A stretch of 15,637 nt of DNA, taken from Balneolales bacterium (GTDB lineage: Bacteria; Bacteroidota; Rhodothermia; Balneolales; Balneolaceae). A program made the translations under genes and the position numbers. The stretch covers positions 1 through 15,637 of the forward strand of contig JAURMN010000037.1 of NCBI GenBank assembly GCA_030830725.1, read 5' to 3'. Below, piece after piece: positions 7,741 to 15,336 of this stretch. How positions within the stretch are numbered: position 1 is the stretch's first letter; each line of letters opens with the position of its first letter. Below the pieces are notes generated by a model. That model did no database searches. It was not told the DNA's origin and saw nothing but the letters and a program-made list of their open reading frames with translations.

Positions 7741-9528
7741 ATGATGACCGGAGCCGAAAATATTCAGTGGGATCTTTCCGATTTATACCTCTCACCTGAA
7801 GATCAAAAATTACAGGCAGATAAAGAGCAGCTTGTGGCTGATGCAGAAGCATTTGCCGAAGCGTACAGAGGGCGAGTCGCTACACTCTCTGCACCAGAAT
7901 TTCGAGACGCCTTGAAGCGCTATGAATCGATTCTGAAGATAGCGCATCGACTCGGAAGTTATGCCAGTTTGTTATGGTCCGCGGATACAGAGACGATAGC
8001 CCATGGGAAATTAATGCAACAGATTCGGGAATTAGGCTCTCAAATCAATCAAAAACTTGTCTTTTTCGATGTGGAATGGATGGCGGTTCAAGAGGAGAAC
8101 GCACTATCGTTAATTATTTCACCCGAACTTTCTGGTTTCACTCATTATCTGACTGTGTCCCGGCTTTATAAAGAACATACACTATCAGAAACTGCGGAAC
8201 AGGCATTAAGCGCCAAATCGGTAACCGGACGTTCTGCATGGACCCGTTTTTTTGATGAAACCCTGAGTGCAGCACGATTTACATTTGAAGAAGAAGAGCT
8301 CTCTGAACAGCAGGTTTTGAGCAAACTCCATAATCCGGATCGAGACATCCGCAAGAAAGCTCATGATTCACTTACAAAAGGATTTGAAGCCCATTTAAGG
8401 ACCCTGACGTTCATTTTTAATACTGTTTTAGCCGATAAAGCATCTTCAGATCGGTTACGGAATTATCCATCCTGGATTTCCTCACGCAATCTGTCCAATC
8501 AAACCGATCATGAAACTGTTGAAGCTCTGGTGCAGACCGTGACTGGATCCTATCCACTTGTTCAGCGGTATTATAAACTAAAGGCTAAACTCCTCGGTCT
8601 CGATACTCTGTACGATTACGATCGTTACGCTCCCCTTAAAAAAAGTGAAACCAGACTCTCTTGGGAGGATGCCCGTCAAAGCGTTCTCAGAGCCTATGGG
8701 AAATTCCATCCGGATATGGGAAAAATTGCCGGTCTATTTTTTGATCACAATTGGATTGATGCAGCCATTCGACCAGGGAAACGGGGAGGAGCTTTTTCAG
8801 CCTCCTCTTCAACGGATACGCATCCTTACGTATTGATGAACTATGATGGACGACTCCGCGATGTCCAAACCCTCGCTCATGAACTTGGGCATGGTGTACA
8901 TCAATATTTGTCACGTCAACAGGGAGAGCTTCAATCCGGTACTCCGCTCACGACCGCTGAAACAGCGTCCGTATTTGGTGAAATGCTGGTGTTTGAAGAC
9001 ATTCTTTCAACCTTACAGGATCCTGCGGAACGTCTGGCCCTTTTGATGAGCAAAATTGATGACACGATTGCAACGGTATATCGCCAGATCTCCATGAACC
9101 GTTTTGAGGACTTAATCCATACCCATCGCAGAGAATCCGGGGAGCTGAGCAGTGAAGAGTTTTCGGCTTATTGGATTAAAACTCAGGAAGAACTTTACGG
9201 AGATAGTGTAACACTTACCCCCGAATATCGTTTGTGGTGGTGTTATATACCACATTTTTTGCATACACCCGGATACGTTTATGCGTATGCGTTTGGAGAG
9301 TTACTGGTGATGGCATTGTACCGTCAATTTCGAGAAGAACCGGAGGGATTTGCGGATAAATATATCAAAATGTTGTCCTCCGGTGGTTCACGATGGCCAC
9401 ACGAATTGCTTGAGGATTTTGGTCTCGATATCCGGGATGCCGCTTTTTGGCAAAGAGGAACACAAGAAATCGACTTGCTGATTTGCTCTGCGGAGGAGAT
9501 TGCGGAAAACCTGAATCAAGGATTCTAA
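7741..9528 (+). CDS. pepF: M3 family oligoendopeptidase F-type zinc metallopeptidase
   Basis: A cytosolic zinc endopeptidase that cuts short peptides, probably in peptide recycling. Residues 1-170 from ATG 7741 are the helical PepF N-terminal domain (opening GAENIQWDLSDLYLSPEDQK). The catalytic core has AHELGHGVHQ with zinc ligands His380 and His384 and catalytic Glu381, the third ligand Glu407 in TAETASVFGE, and the substrate-side HTPGYVYAYAFGELL near the C-terminus. About 595 aa, normal for the family. The frame is open further upstream to a TTG at 7705, but the family usually begins just before TGAENxxWDLSDLY, so ATG 7741 or 7744 is the better start; neither has a clear Shine-Dalgarno sequence. 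The next gene follows after 61 bp with no terminator, so read-through into the GAF gene is possible. No signal peptide. The symbol reflects family membership; substrate choice is unknown. Confidence 0.94.
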   Translation: MMTGAENIQWDLSDLYLSPEDQKLQADKEQLVADAEAFAEAYRGRVATLSAPEFRDALKRYESILKIAHRLGSYASLLWSADTETIAHGKLMQQIRELGSQINQKLVFFDVEWMAVQEENALSLIISPELSGFTHYLTVSRLYKEHTLSETAEQALSAKSVTGRSAWTRFFDETLSAARFTFEEEELSEQQVLSKLHNPDRDIRKKAHDSLTKGFEAHLRTLTFIFNTVLADKASSDRLRNYPSWISSRNLSNQTDHETVEALVQTVTGSYPLVQRYYKLKAKLLGLDTLYDYDRYAPLKKSETRLSWEDARQSVLRAYGKFHPDMGKIAGLFFDHNWIDAAIRPGKRGGAFSASSSTDTHPYVLMNYDGRLRDVQTLAHELGHGVHQYLSRQQGELQSGTPLTTAETASVFGEMLVFEDILSTLQDPAERLALLMSKIDDTIATVYRQISMNRFEDLIHTHRRESGELSSEEFSAYWIKTQEELYGDSVTLTPEYRLWWCYIPHFLHTPGYVYAYAFGELLVMALYRQFREEPEGFADKYIKMLSSGGSRWPHELLEDFGLDIRDAAFWQRGTQEIDLLICSAEEIAENLNQGF

Positions 9529-9589
9529 TCATTTGCTAAAAACTCAACGGTATTCAAAATGTTCATCCTAACTACGTCCATTTCTTGAG

Positions 9590-11170
9590 ATGCAAACTCA
9601 ACAGCTGAAAAAAGAATTTGCGAATGGTCTAGGTCGCATTTTGACGCTTACCAGAGTCTCATTGGGAGCGGAATCAGCTGCTTTTTATTGGATTAACAGG
9701 GAGAAAGAGCAATTTGTTTTGGCTTCGGAATCTCATCTCTCCAGTGGATTAAGCTGTGTGGTACGATCATCTTTTAAAGATCATTATTTACAGGAGTTTA
9801 AAGAGTTAGATCAACCGGTTATTCTTTCCGATCCGCAGGATTTGGCTACTTTTCGAAGTACCTCCTATTTCTCATCGGGTGGCCTTTCGATCCCACAGTT
9901 TAAGCAACTGATTTTGTTTCCGATCATCAGGAAGCGTGAAACTGTGGCCCTAGTACTGTTTGCAATTCAACGTCTTGACCCGGTTTCAACAGAGCATACC
10001 ACTCTCGTGTTGGAAGCATTCCAGGAACTTTTTGAATTCTATTTTTCTCTTTCCGGATCGTTTAATCGATTGCGTGCACAGCAGGAAGAATGGCTCGAAT
10101 ATGATCAGCAACTCCAAGCTCTTGCAGAACTTTCCACGTCAAAAAAAAGCGCTTCAAGGGTCCTAAGCGACACAATTGATCTGCTTTACAGTTTCTTGCA
10201 GGATGATAATTTCGAAATTTTATCCGATGCCGCATCTCTAGTTTTTGCCGTTCAATCCTTGTCAGTCTGGACAGTTGTCCTTGAAAAAGGGAACACTAGT
10301 TTATTAACAGATCAAAAAACCGCAATCGGAATGAGAATCGAAAAGCATACTCTGGCGATGAAGGCTTTGGAGTCGGGGAGTGCGGAATTTTTGGTTCATG
10401 CGAATCCTTCTCCTTATCGTATTTCATCATTTGAAATTCCTGCAATTGGAGCATCTCTTTCGATACCTTTACTGCTAGACGGCCACCGAGTTGGCGTATT
10501 TGTTTTTACACATCCCAATCCGCGCTTCTTTTCGGAAGCGATTACTCATAAACTGAAAAACACAATCCAGTTCTTGTCATTGGTCTTTCAAAAAAGTGCT
10601 CACGAAAAGGCAGAGGCTCCTTTCCAGGATCGAAGCGGGGTTCTGACATCCGATCTTTGGCATCTTTCTCTCCAGCAAATTCTTGCTCAAGCGAATCAGG
10701 TTAAGAGGGTTCTTGATCCCGTTAAAAATCCGGCGCAAAACCGTCCAATCCCTTCCGGTAGCGAACAACGCCTGGTTTTTTTAACCCCAGCTCAACTTCC
10801 GTCCTTGCGAACGCGATACAGGCTCGAGGAACTTAAACAATTTCAAGATATGGTAGCCAAATCTCTGGCTCCTGGGCAGTCAGGTCTGGATGGATGGGTC
10901 GGACGTTACTCGGAATATGTTTTTGTAGTCTTTGTTGTCGGTAAATTCCCAATATGGACAGATAGATTACTCTCAGTGATTCAAAACGGGTTTATTCTTT
11001 CTGGAAATCAATCCATACCTATACATCTTCACTACCATTCCATACGCCTGGATAAAGAGCAACCAGTAGGGACTCAATTGCCGATGGATGGGCCCAACTC
11101 TCTTGACCTTCACAAAACCCTTAGAGAGTTAAATTCCGGATTAACCCATGTCATTTCGACTCATGAATGA
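9590..11170 (+). CDS. Protein with two GAF-like domains and a probable degenerate GGDEF domain
   Basis: No exact family recognised. The 526-aa protein has no signal peptide or membrane segment. Residues ~15-155 and ~180-345 each have the GAF pattern: alternating hydrophobic strands ending in a core such as ILFPIIRKRETVALVLFAI or LSIPLLLDGHRVGVFVFTH, followed by an amphipathic helix. Such domains bind small ligands or form dimers in signalling proteins. Residues ~390-500 follow the spacing of a GGDEF domain: a LVFLT strand, a helix (EELKQFQDMVAKSLAP), then GRYSEYVFVVFV at 438-449 where active enzymes have RxGGDEFxVLL, then IPIHLHYHSI near the final strand. The GGDEF signature and the early Asp/Asn residues are absent, so cyclic-di-GMP synthesis is not expected. 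The GAF calls are fairly safe; the GGDEF relation is inference from pattern. It lies between pepF and the sigma factor gene and could be a ligand sensor or scaffold; the role is unknown. Confidence 0.75.
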   Translation: MQTQQLKKEFANGLGRILTLTRVSLGAESAAFYWINREKEQFVLASESHLSSGLSCVVRSSFKDHYLQEFKELDQPVILSDPQDLATFRSTSYFSSGGLSIPQFKQLILFPIIRKRETVALVLFAIQRLDPVSTEHTTLVLEAFQELFEFYFSLSGSFNRLRAQQEEWLEYDQQLQALAELSTSKKSASRVLSDTIDLLYSFLQDDNFEILSDAASLVFAVQSLSVWTVVLEKGNTSLLTDQKTAIGMRIEKHTLAMKALESGSAEFLVHANPSPYRISSFEIPAIGASLSIPLLLDGHRVGVFVFTHPNPRFFSEAITHKLKNTIQFLSLVFQKSAHEKAEAPFQDRSGVLTSDLWHLSLQQILAQANQVKRVLDPVKNPAQNRPIPSGSEQRLVFLTPAQLPSLRTRYRLEELKQFQDMVAKSLAPGQSGLDGWVGRYSEYVFVVFVVGKFPIWTDRLLSVIQNGFILSGNQSIPIHLHYHSIRLDKEQPVGTQLPMDGPNSLDLHKTLRELNSGLTHVISTHE

Positions 11171-11263
11171 GAGATAATGCTTCTGAGTCAAGTTCTAAAG
11201 GAGTAGATGAAATCCTAGAAGATAATTGGAACAAATTAAGCCTTAAAAGAGTTTAATGTGTGT

Positions 11264-11300
11264 GATTGTGAAGATATTTTTTTACTTTCACATCATTTTT
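11264..11300 (+). terminator. Possible weak terminator after the GAF gene
   Basis: TGTGAA (11267-11272) pairs with TTCACA (11287-11292), and a flanking GA/TC pair extends the stem across a one-base bulge; the loop is T-rich. A run of five T follows at 11296-11300. The stem is AT-rich and imperfect, so this is a weak candidate for separating the GAF gene from the sigma factor gene. The rest of the 260-bp gap (11171-11430) must hold the sigma gene's leader, but I see no confident promoter or riboswitch in it. Confidence 0.35.
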
Positions 11301-11430
11301 AGGACAATACTACCGTTTAATCAGGCAGGCAATCAGAAGCTAAAGCTTATCTGGACTGAGATTCAGTGCAGATGGGATCCTATCTTAAAGATCATCTATC
11401 GTACTTATAACCTTGTAAATCAGGTATTCT

Positions 11431-12285
11431 GTGGCAAAAAGTTCTGGTATTTCTACTCGCGAATCTGAATCACTAGATCGCTACCTTCACGAAATTGGAA
11501 AAGAAAAACTCATCAATGCGGACGATGAAGTTCGCTTAGCCAAAGAGATTCAGGCTGGATCTCAACGAGCTCTTGAAGATTTAACCAAAGCCAACCTCCG
11601 ATTTGTGGTTTCTGTCGCAAAACAATACCAGAATCAAGGGCTTTCGTTGGGTGATTTGATCAATGAAGGGAATTTGGGACTGATTAAAGCCGCAAAGCGA
11701 TTCGATGAAACTCGAGGGTTTAAATTTATCTCTTATGCGGTCTGGTGGATTCGTCAATCTATTTTGCAGGCGCTTGCTGAACAGAGCCGTATTGTTCGTT
11801 TGCCATTGAACCGTGTCGGCGCACTGAATAAAATCGGGAAAGAACTTTCCAAACTCGAGCAAGAGTACGAGCGTGTTCCTTCCGCCGCCGAATTAGCCGA
11901 GAGTCTGGAAATGACAGTAGGGGAGGTCTCTGATACGTTAAAAATCTCCGGTCGTCACCTCTCTGTTGATGCACCTTTCGCTCAGGGTGAAGATAACCGT
12001 CTCCTCGACGTGTTGGAAAATGAAGAGATTCCAGACCCAGACTTTGACTTGATGGGTGAGTCTCTCAAAGTGGAAATAGAGCGGGCATTATCCAAATTGA
12101 CCAAGCGAGAAGCAGAGGTCATTCGACTCTACTTTGGAATTGGTCGTGAACATTCTCTCACCCTTGAAGAGATCGGCGAGCGCTTCGATCTTACCCGTGA
12201 GCGCGTTCGTCAGATTAAAGAAAAAGCGTTACGTAAGTTGCGTCATCATAACCGAAGCGCTGCTCTCAGAGCCTATTTGGGCTAG
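11431..12285 (+). CDS. rpoD: Primary RNA polymerase sigma factor (sigma-70, RpoD/SigA)
   Basis: Directs RNA polymerase to housekeeping promoters. The 284-aa protein is the compact Bacteroidota form: no region 1.1, and it begins near region 1.2 (SLDRYLHEIGKEKL, about residues 14-28). Region 2 (about 53-123) contains KANLRFVVSVAKQYQNQG, DLINEGNLGLIKAAKRFD and FISYAVWWIRQSI, used for core binding and -10 recognition and melting. Region 3 starts at RIVRLPLNRVGALNKIG. Region 4 (about 220-278) has the helix-turn-helix LTLEEIGERFDLTRERVRQI and ends KALRKLRHHNRSAALRAYLG. The start is GTG 11431: an in-frame TAA lies five codons upstream with no ATG between, and ISTRESESLDRYL matches the usual family N-terminus. 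No Shine-Dalgarno sequence is seen. Because the genome's primary sigma is of this type, promoters are expected to follow the Bacteroidota -33/-7 pattern. Confidence 0.96.
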   Translation: MAKSSGISTRESESLDRYLHEIGKEKLINADDEVRLAKEIQAGSQRALEDLTKANLRFVVSVAKQYQNQGLSLGDLINEGNLGLIKAAKRFDETRGFKFISYAVWWIRQSILQALAEQSRIVRLPLNRVGALNKIGKELSKLEQEYERVPSAAELAESLEMTVGEVSDTLKISGRHLSVDAPFAQGEDNRLLDVLENEEIPDPDFDLMGESLKVEIERALSKLTKREAEVIRLYFGIGREHSLTLEEIGERFDLTRERVRQIKEKALRKLRHHNRSAALRAYLG

Positions 12286-12410
12286 CACTTTCGAGTCCAT
12301 TCCTTTCTTTAGGTCCAGTTTTGTTGAAACTTTCATCGGAATGCTTATGTATTCGATAGAAGTTTTCTATTTTAAATACGATTCGTGTGCATATCTACGT
12401 TAGGCATTGG

Positions 12411-12428
12411 AAGTGCGATCGAGCACTT
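12411..12428. repeat. Short inverted repeat upstream of the lipoprotein gene
   Basis: AAGTGC (12411-12416) and GCACTT (12423-12428) flank the self-complementary centre GATCGA. It lies 36 bp before the lipoprotein ATG, so it would fall in the promoter or 5' leader and could be an operator half-site pair or a leader hairpin. Six base pairs could arise by chance; the role is speculative. The rest of the gap between the sigma gene and the lipoprotein gene (12286-12464) shows nothing clear besides the ribosome binding site. Confidence 0.3.
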
Positions 12429-12452
12429 TCGTGGACAATATTCACGCCAAAC

Positions 12453-12457
12453 AGGAG
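12453..12457 (+). promoter_or_regulatory. Shine-Dalgarno site deciding the lipoprotein start
   Basis: AGGAG lies 7 nt before ATG 12465. It is the clearest ribosome binding site in the window; most other genes here lack one. It supports ATG 12465 over the in-frame start at 12387, which would add 26 residues and bury the signal peptide. Confidence 0.75.
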
Positions 12458-12464
12458 TAGAATT

Positions 12465-13688
12465 ATGAAACAATATCACTCAAAAACAGGATTACTTGCT
12501 TTACTCTCCCTTTTCTTCTTTGGCGGATGTTATACTGAATTGCAGGTGGTAAAGAGCACCGACAGAATTCCTACCTCAAAAGCACCCTCATCACGTCCGG
12601 TTTACTCCGAACCTTCTATTTCTAGACATGCTGAACCAACCGATTCTGAAACCGAAGACCTCACTTCAGAATCTCCCTATCTTCAGGGTTATGAAGATGG
12701 TGTTGAAGATGGATGGGCAGACGCAGAGAGTTACTTTTTCAAAGATTATGAGTCAAAACAGTGGTACCAAGAGCGTGAAATAAACCTCTGGGGGCCGACC
12801 TATATTAATTCATTTGGCCCTACTTACAGTGGTCACTCTTGGGGATGGCGTTCCATGATGAGTTTTTATGATCCTTTTTGGGATCCCTACTGGAACAGTG
12901 GATTTAATTTTCAATTTGGGTGGAATTCTTGGAATCGTTGGGGGTACTGGGATCCATGGTTCAGTTGGAATTCTTGGAACAGCTGGGGATATCCTTATGG
13001 ATATACAACATATCCCTCTTATGGATATGGTTGGGGTTGGAACAATCTCTGGATTCAGAATAATTACTATTTCCCCTACACATCCAATTATTATAAAGAG
13101 CGTGCTCTTCGTGACTATGGCCCACGTAGCACTGGATTGAGCAGTGCTTCCCGTGCAGGAGAACGATCCCTGACAGGCAGATCAACGGCAATGCAAGGCA
13201 AGCAATCCGATCTTGGTGTTCGGACGCTTCGCTCCTCAGGATCCTCAGAATCGCTACAAAGGAATCGTGAAGCGATCCGCACTGCGGTTAGTAGAAGTGC
13301 CACCAATCGCGGAAGTTCATCGGGCTCTAATGTTGTACGTTCTGGATCAACCACACGTTCAGGTTCATCTGCAGTTCGTAGTGATTCTAGTTCCAGTGGA
13401 ACTCCCACCCCGGCAGTCCGATCCGGTGGTTCATCGGGGTCAACAGGAGGCTCAGGAGTTACAAGGAGCTCTTCGGGAGGAACTCGTTCATCAGGTTCAT
13501 CCGGAAATGGAAGTAGCGGTCAGAGTCGTTCAAAATCTGAAAGCTCATCTGTAAAGAGTTCAGGGTCATCAAGTAGTTCTTCATCCGGAAGTGTGAGCCG
13601 CAATTCGGGGTCGTCCAAGCCTGCTGAAAGCAGTTCTACTCCTAAATCCTCTAAGCGAAATTCGAATTCCCGCAAGGGAGGAAATTAA
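12465..13688 (+). CDS. Low-complexity lipoprotein, aromatic-rich centre and Ser-rich tail
   Basis: Function not recognised. The 407-aa protein starts with a lipoprotein signal peptide (KTGLLALLSLFFFGGC; lipobox cysteine Cys22), so it should be lipid-anchored in the cell envelope. After an acidic stretch (LQGYEDGVEDGWADAE), residues ~110-210 are extremely rich in Trp, Tyr, Asn, Gly, Phe and Ser, with WNSWNRWGYWDPWFS and WNSWNSWGYPYGYTT forming a 15-residue tandem near-repeat; 14 bases (12921-12934 and 12966-12979) are identical. From about residue 230 the tail is Ser/Gly/Arg-rich and ends Lys/Arg/Asn-rich, hence very basic and presumably disordered. Related-looking Tyr/Asn-rich lipoproteins occur in many Bacteroidota with no firm function and are often misannotated by composition. 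The stop is 12 bp before the barrel gene, so they are probably co-transcribed. A surface or cell-wall-binding role is only a guess. Confidence 0.8.
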   Translation: MKQYHSKTGLLALLSLFFFGGCYTELQVVKSTDRIPTSKAPSSRPVYSEPSISRHAEPTDSETEDLTSESPYLQGYEDGVEDGWADAESYFFKDYESKQWYQEREINLWGPTYINSFGPTYSGHSWGWRSMMSFYDPFWDPYWNSGFNFQFGWNSWNRWGYWDPWFSWNSWNSWGYPYGYTTYPSYGYGWGWNNLWIQNNYYFPYTSNYYKERALRDYGPRSTGLSSASRAGERSLTGRSTAMQGKQSDLGVRTLRSSGSSESLQRNREAIRTAVSRSATNRGSSSGSNVVRSGSTTRSGSSAVRSDSSSSGTPTPAVRSGGSSGSTGGSGVTRSSSGGTRSSGSSGNGSSGQSRSKSESSSVKSSGSSSSSSSGSVSRNSGSSKPAESSSTPKSSKRNSNSRKGGN

Positions 13689-13700
13689 GTTCAGTCATGT

Positions 13701-15263
13701 ATGAATTTCAATTTTAAAAGTGGCCATATGGTCACTCCTTTCCGACATTTTGGTATCTCGACGTTTCTTCTATTTCTAATGATTGCCATCGGGTCTGCGT
13801 TACCGCAATCCTTACGAGCGCAAGTGGTGAGTGATCCGCTACTTTACACGCATCAGGCTCTTAATTACACAGAACATGCTGCAGGAACGTTTAAACCTTC
13901 TGTTGGGCTTCCAGGAACATCTTTTGCAGATTCATATGCTTCTATTCTGGATAATCCGGCATCCGGCGCATTGTTTTCAAAAAGCTTTTTTGATGTGGGA
14001 TTTTCGTTAAATGGTTCTAATGAAAAAACTGATTTTCTGGGCAATAAACCCACCACAGACGAGAGCAGCTTTTCTGTGAATAACTTTGGAGTGATCTACA
14101 AGTTTCCAACTGATCGCGGAAGCTTGAGTATTGGTGCCGGATATCAGCAGCAAGGCTATTTTCAGCGTTCCATGTCGATCAACGGATTCAATGCCTCCCA
14201 CTCCATCACAGATCAATTCAAAATACCAGGGTCCTATTACGAGGCTCCGGCATTTGACGCTTATGCACTTGATTATGGAGACCTTGATGAGACCTATCTG
14301 GAATCGATCTTTCGGGTCGGACTCAATCCAGGCGAATTCTTTGGAATTGACCAGCAGGCAGATATCCTTGAGAGTGGAACTTCTGGAGAATTTAATGCCT
14401 ATTTAGCTACCGAATTTCAGCGTAATCTGTTTGTAGGGATTTCTTTGGGACTCATGGTCTCGGATCGCAGGTATGAACGTACATTCCTTGAGGTGGATAC
14501 TGATAATCAATATAGTGGTGAATTTGTGGATACCAACGAGGATGGCAATGGAGACACAGATCTGGATCAAGTATTGCTTCTCGATGATATTGCAAGTGAA
14601 GCATCTGCACCATCTATCCGTATGGGCGCGATCTACAAGATTGGGAACAGTGTGCGAGTGGGTGTATCTTTTCGGCTTCCAACTGTAATGACTGTAACGG
14701 AGTCCTATGATGCGACCATTCGCAGTACAATGGACAATGGGATATTTTTCCAAGGTTCTACCAGTGGAGATTTTGAATATAAGATTGAACAACCTGGTAT
14801 GTTATCTCTTGGATTCAGCTTCGGATCTGTGGATGGACTTGCTGGCTCCTTTAGCTTTGACAGGACAAACTATTCCGGAATTGAGCTTCGGTATGAGGGA
14901 GTTGGAACCTTTCTTGATGAAAAAGAGGACACACGATACATTCAAAATAACTTTCAAGAGGTGTGGGATGCTCGTGGTGGGCTGAGTTATCACTTTGACT
15001 CTGGTCTAAGAGTGATGTGGAGTTACAGCAATAATCCTACACGATTCAAAAGTGGTGGCGTGGATCGCAGATTTATATCATTGGGGGCAGAACTCCCGGT
15101 TTCTCAAAATGCCCTTTTAATTCTTGGATTTCAAAGATCCGGATTTGATCAAGAGTCTGTCCTCTATAATTATGAAGACGGCTTTTTTGATTATAAGACC
15201 CAGACAGTGAATCGTGACGTGTTGGTATATTCTGCCCAAGGCACCGTTCGATTTCGGTTTTGA
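13701..15263 (+). CDS. FadL/OmpP1-like outer membrane beta-barrel protein
   Basis: Probably a 14-strand-type outer-membrane channel for hydrophobic compounds, by relation to FadL/TodX; the substrate is unknown. It has an N-terminal signal peptide (FLLFLMIAIGSALPQSLRAQ) and, just after it, PSVGLPGTSFADSYASILDNPASGALF, which resembles the NPA element near the FadL N-terminus. Then come alternating amphipathic strands (GSLSIGAGYQQQGYF; SVRVGVSFRLPTVMTVTESY; NALLILGFQRSGFD) and a final strand ending in Phe (GTVRFRF), as expected for barrel insertion. A loop near positions 14520-14580 reads DTNEDGNGDTDLDQ, like calcium-binding Asp-rich repeats. 520 aa. Start ATG 13701 or ATG 13728; the longer has 9 extra residues before the hydrophobic region, and neither has a good ribosome binding site. 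It follows the lipoprotein gene by 12 bp and should share its transcript. The barrel call is secure; the FadL family call is likely. Confidence 0.83.
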   Translation: MNFNFKSGHMVTPFRHFGISTFLLFLMIAIGSALPQSLRAQVVSDPLLYTHQALNYTEHAAGTFKPSVGLPGTSFADSYASILDNPASGALFSKSFFDVGFSLNGSNEKTDFLGNKPTTDESSFSVNNFGVIYKFPTDRGSLSIGAGYQQQGYFQRSMSINGFNASHSITDQFKIPGSYYEAPAFDAYALDYGDLDETYLESIFRVGLNPGEFFGIDQQADILESGTSGEFNAYLATEFQRNLFVGISLGLMVSDRRYERTFLEVDTDNQYSGEFVDTNEDGNGDTDLDQVLLLDDIASEASAPSIRMGAIYKIGNSVRVGVSFRLPTVMTVTESYDATIRSTMDNGIFFQGSTSGDFEYKIEQPGMLSLGFSFGSVDGLAGSFSFDRTNYSGIELRYEGVGTFLDEKEDTRYIQNNFQEVWDARGGLSYHFDSGLRVMWSYSNNPTRFKSGGVDRRFISLGAELPVSQNALLILGFQRSGFDQESVLYNYEDGFFDYKTQTVNRDVLVYSAQGTVRFRF

Positions 15264-15336
15264 TCAGACTAGATAAAATCTGAATTCGACTTGAATCGAC
15301 TACCCGTTCTCTACTGCTCATACGATTCGTGGTCTA

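Noticed and set aside
11256..11468. A 70-codon plus-strand open frame overlapping the sigma factor start
   Set aside because: AT-rich intergenic translation with no motif, no ribosome binding site, and out of frame with the secure sigma gene it overlaps.
13115..13408. Minus- and plus-strand open frames over the Ser-rich tail of the lipoprotein gene
   Set aside because: They are explained by the low-complexity codon pattern of the lipoprotein gene; no start context, and no motifs.
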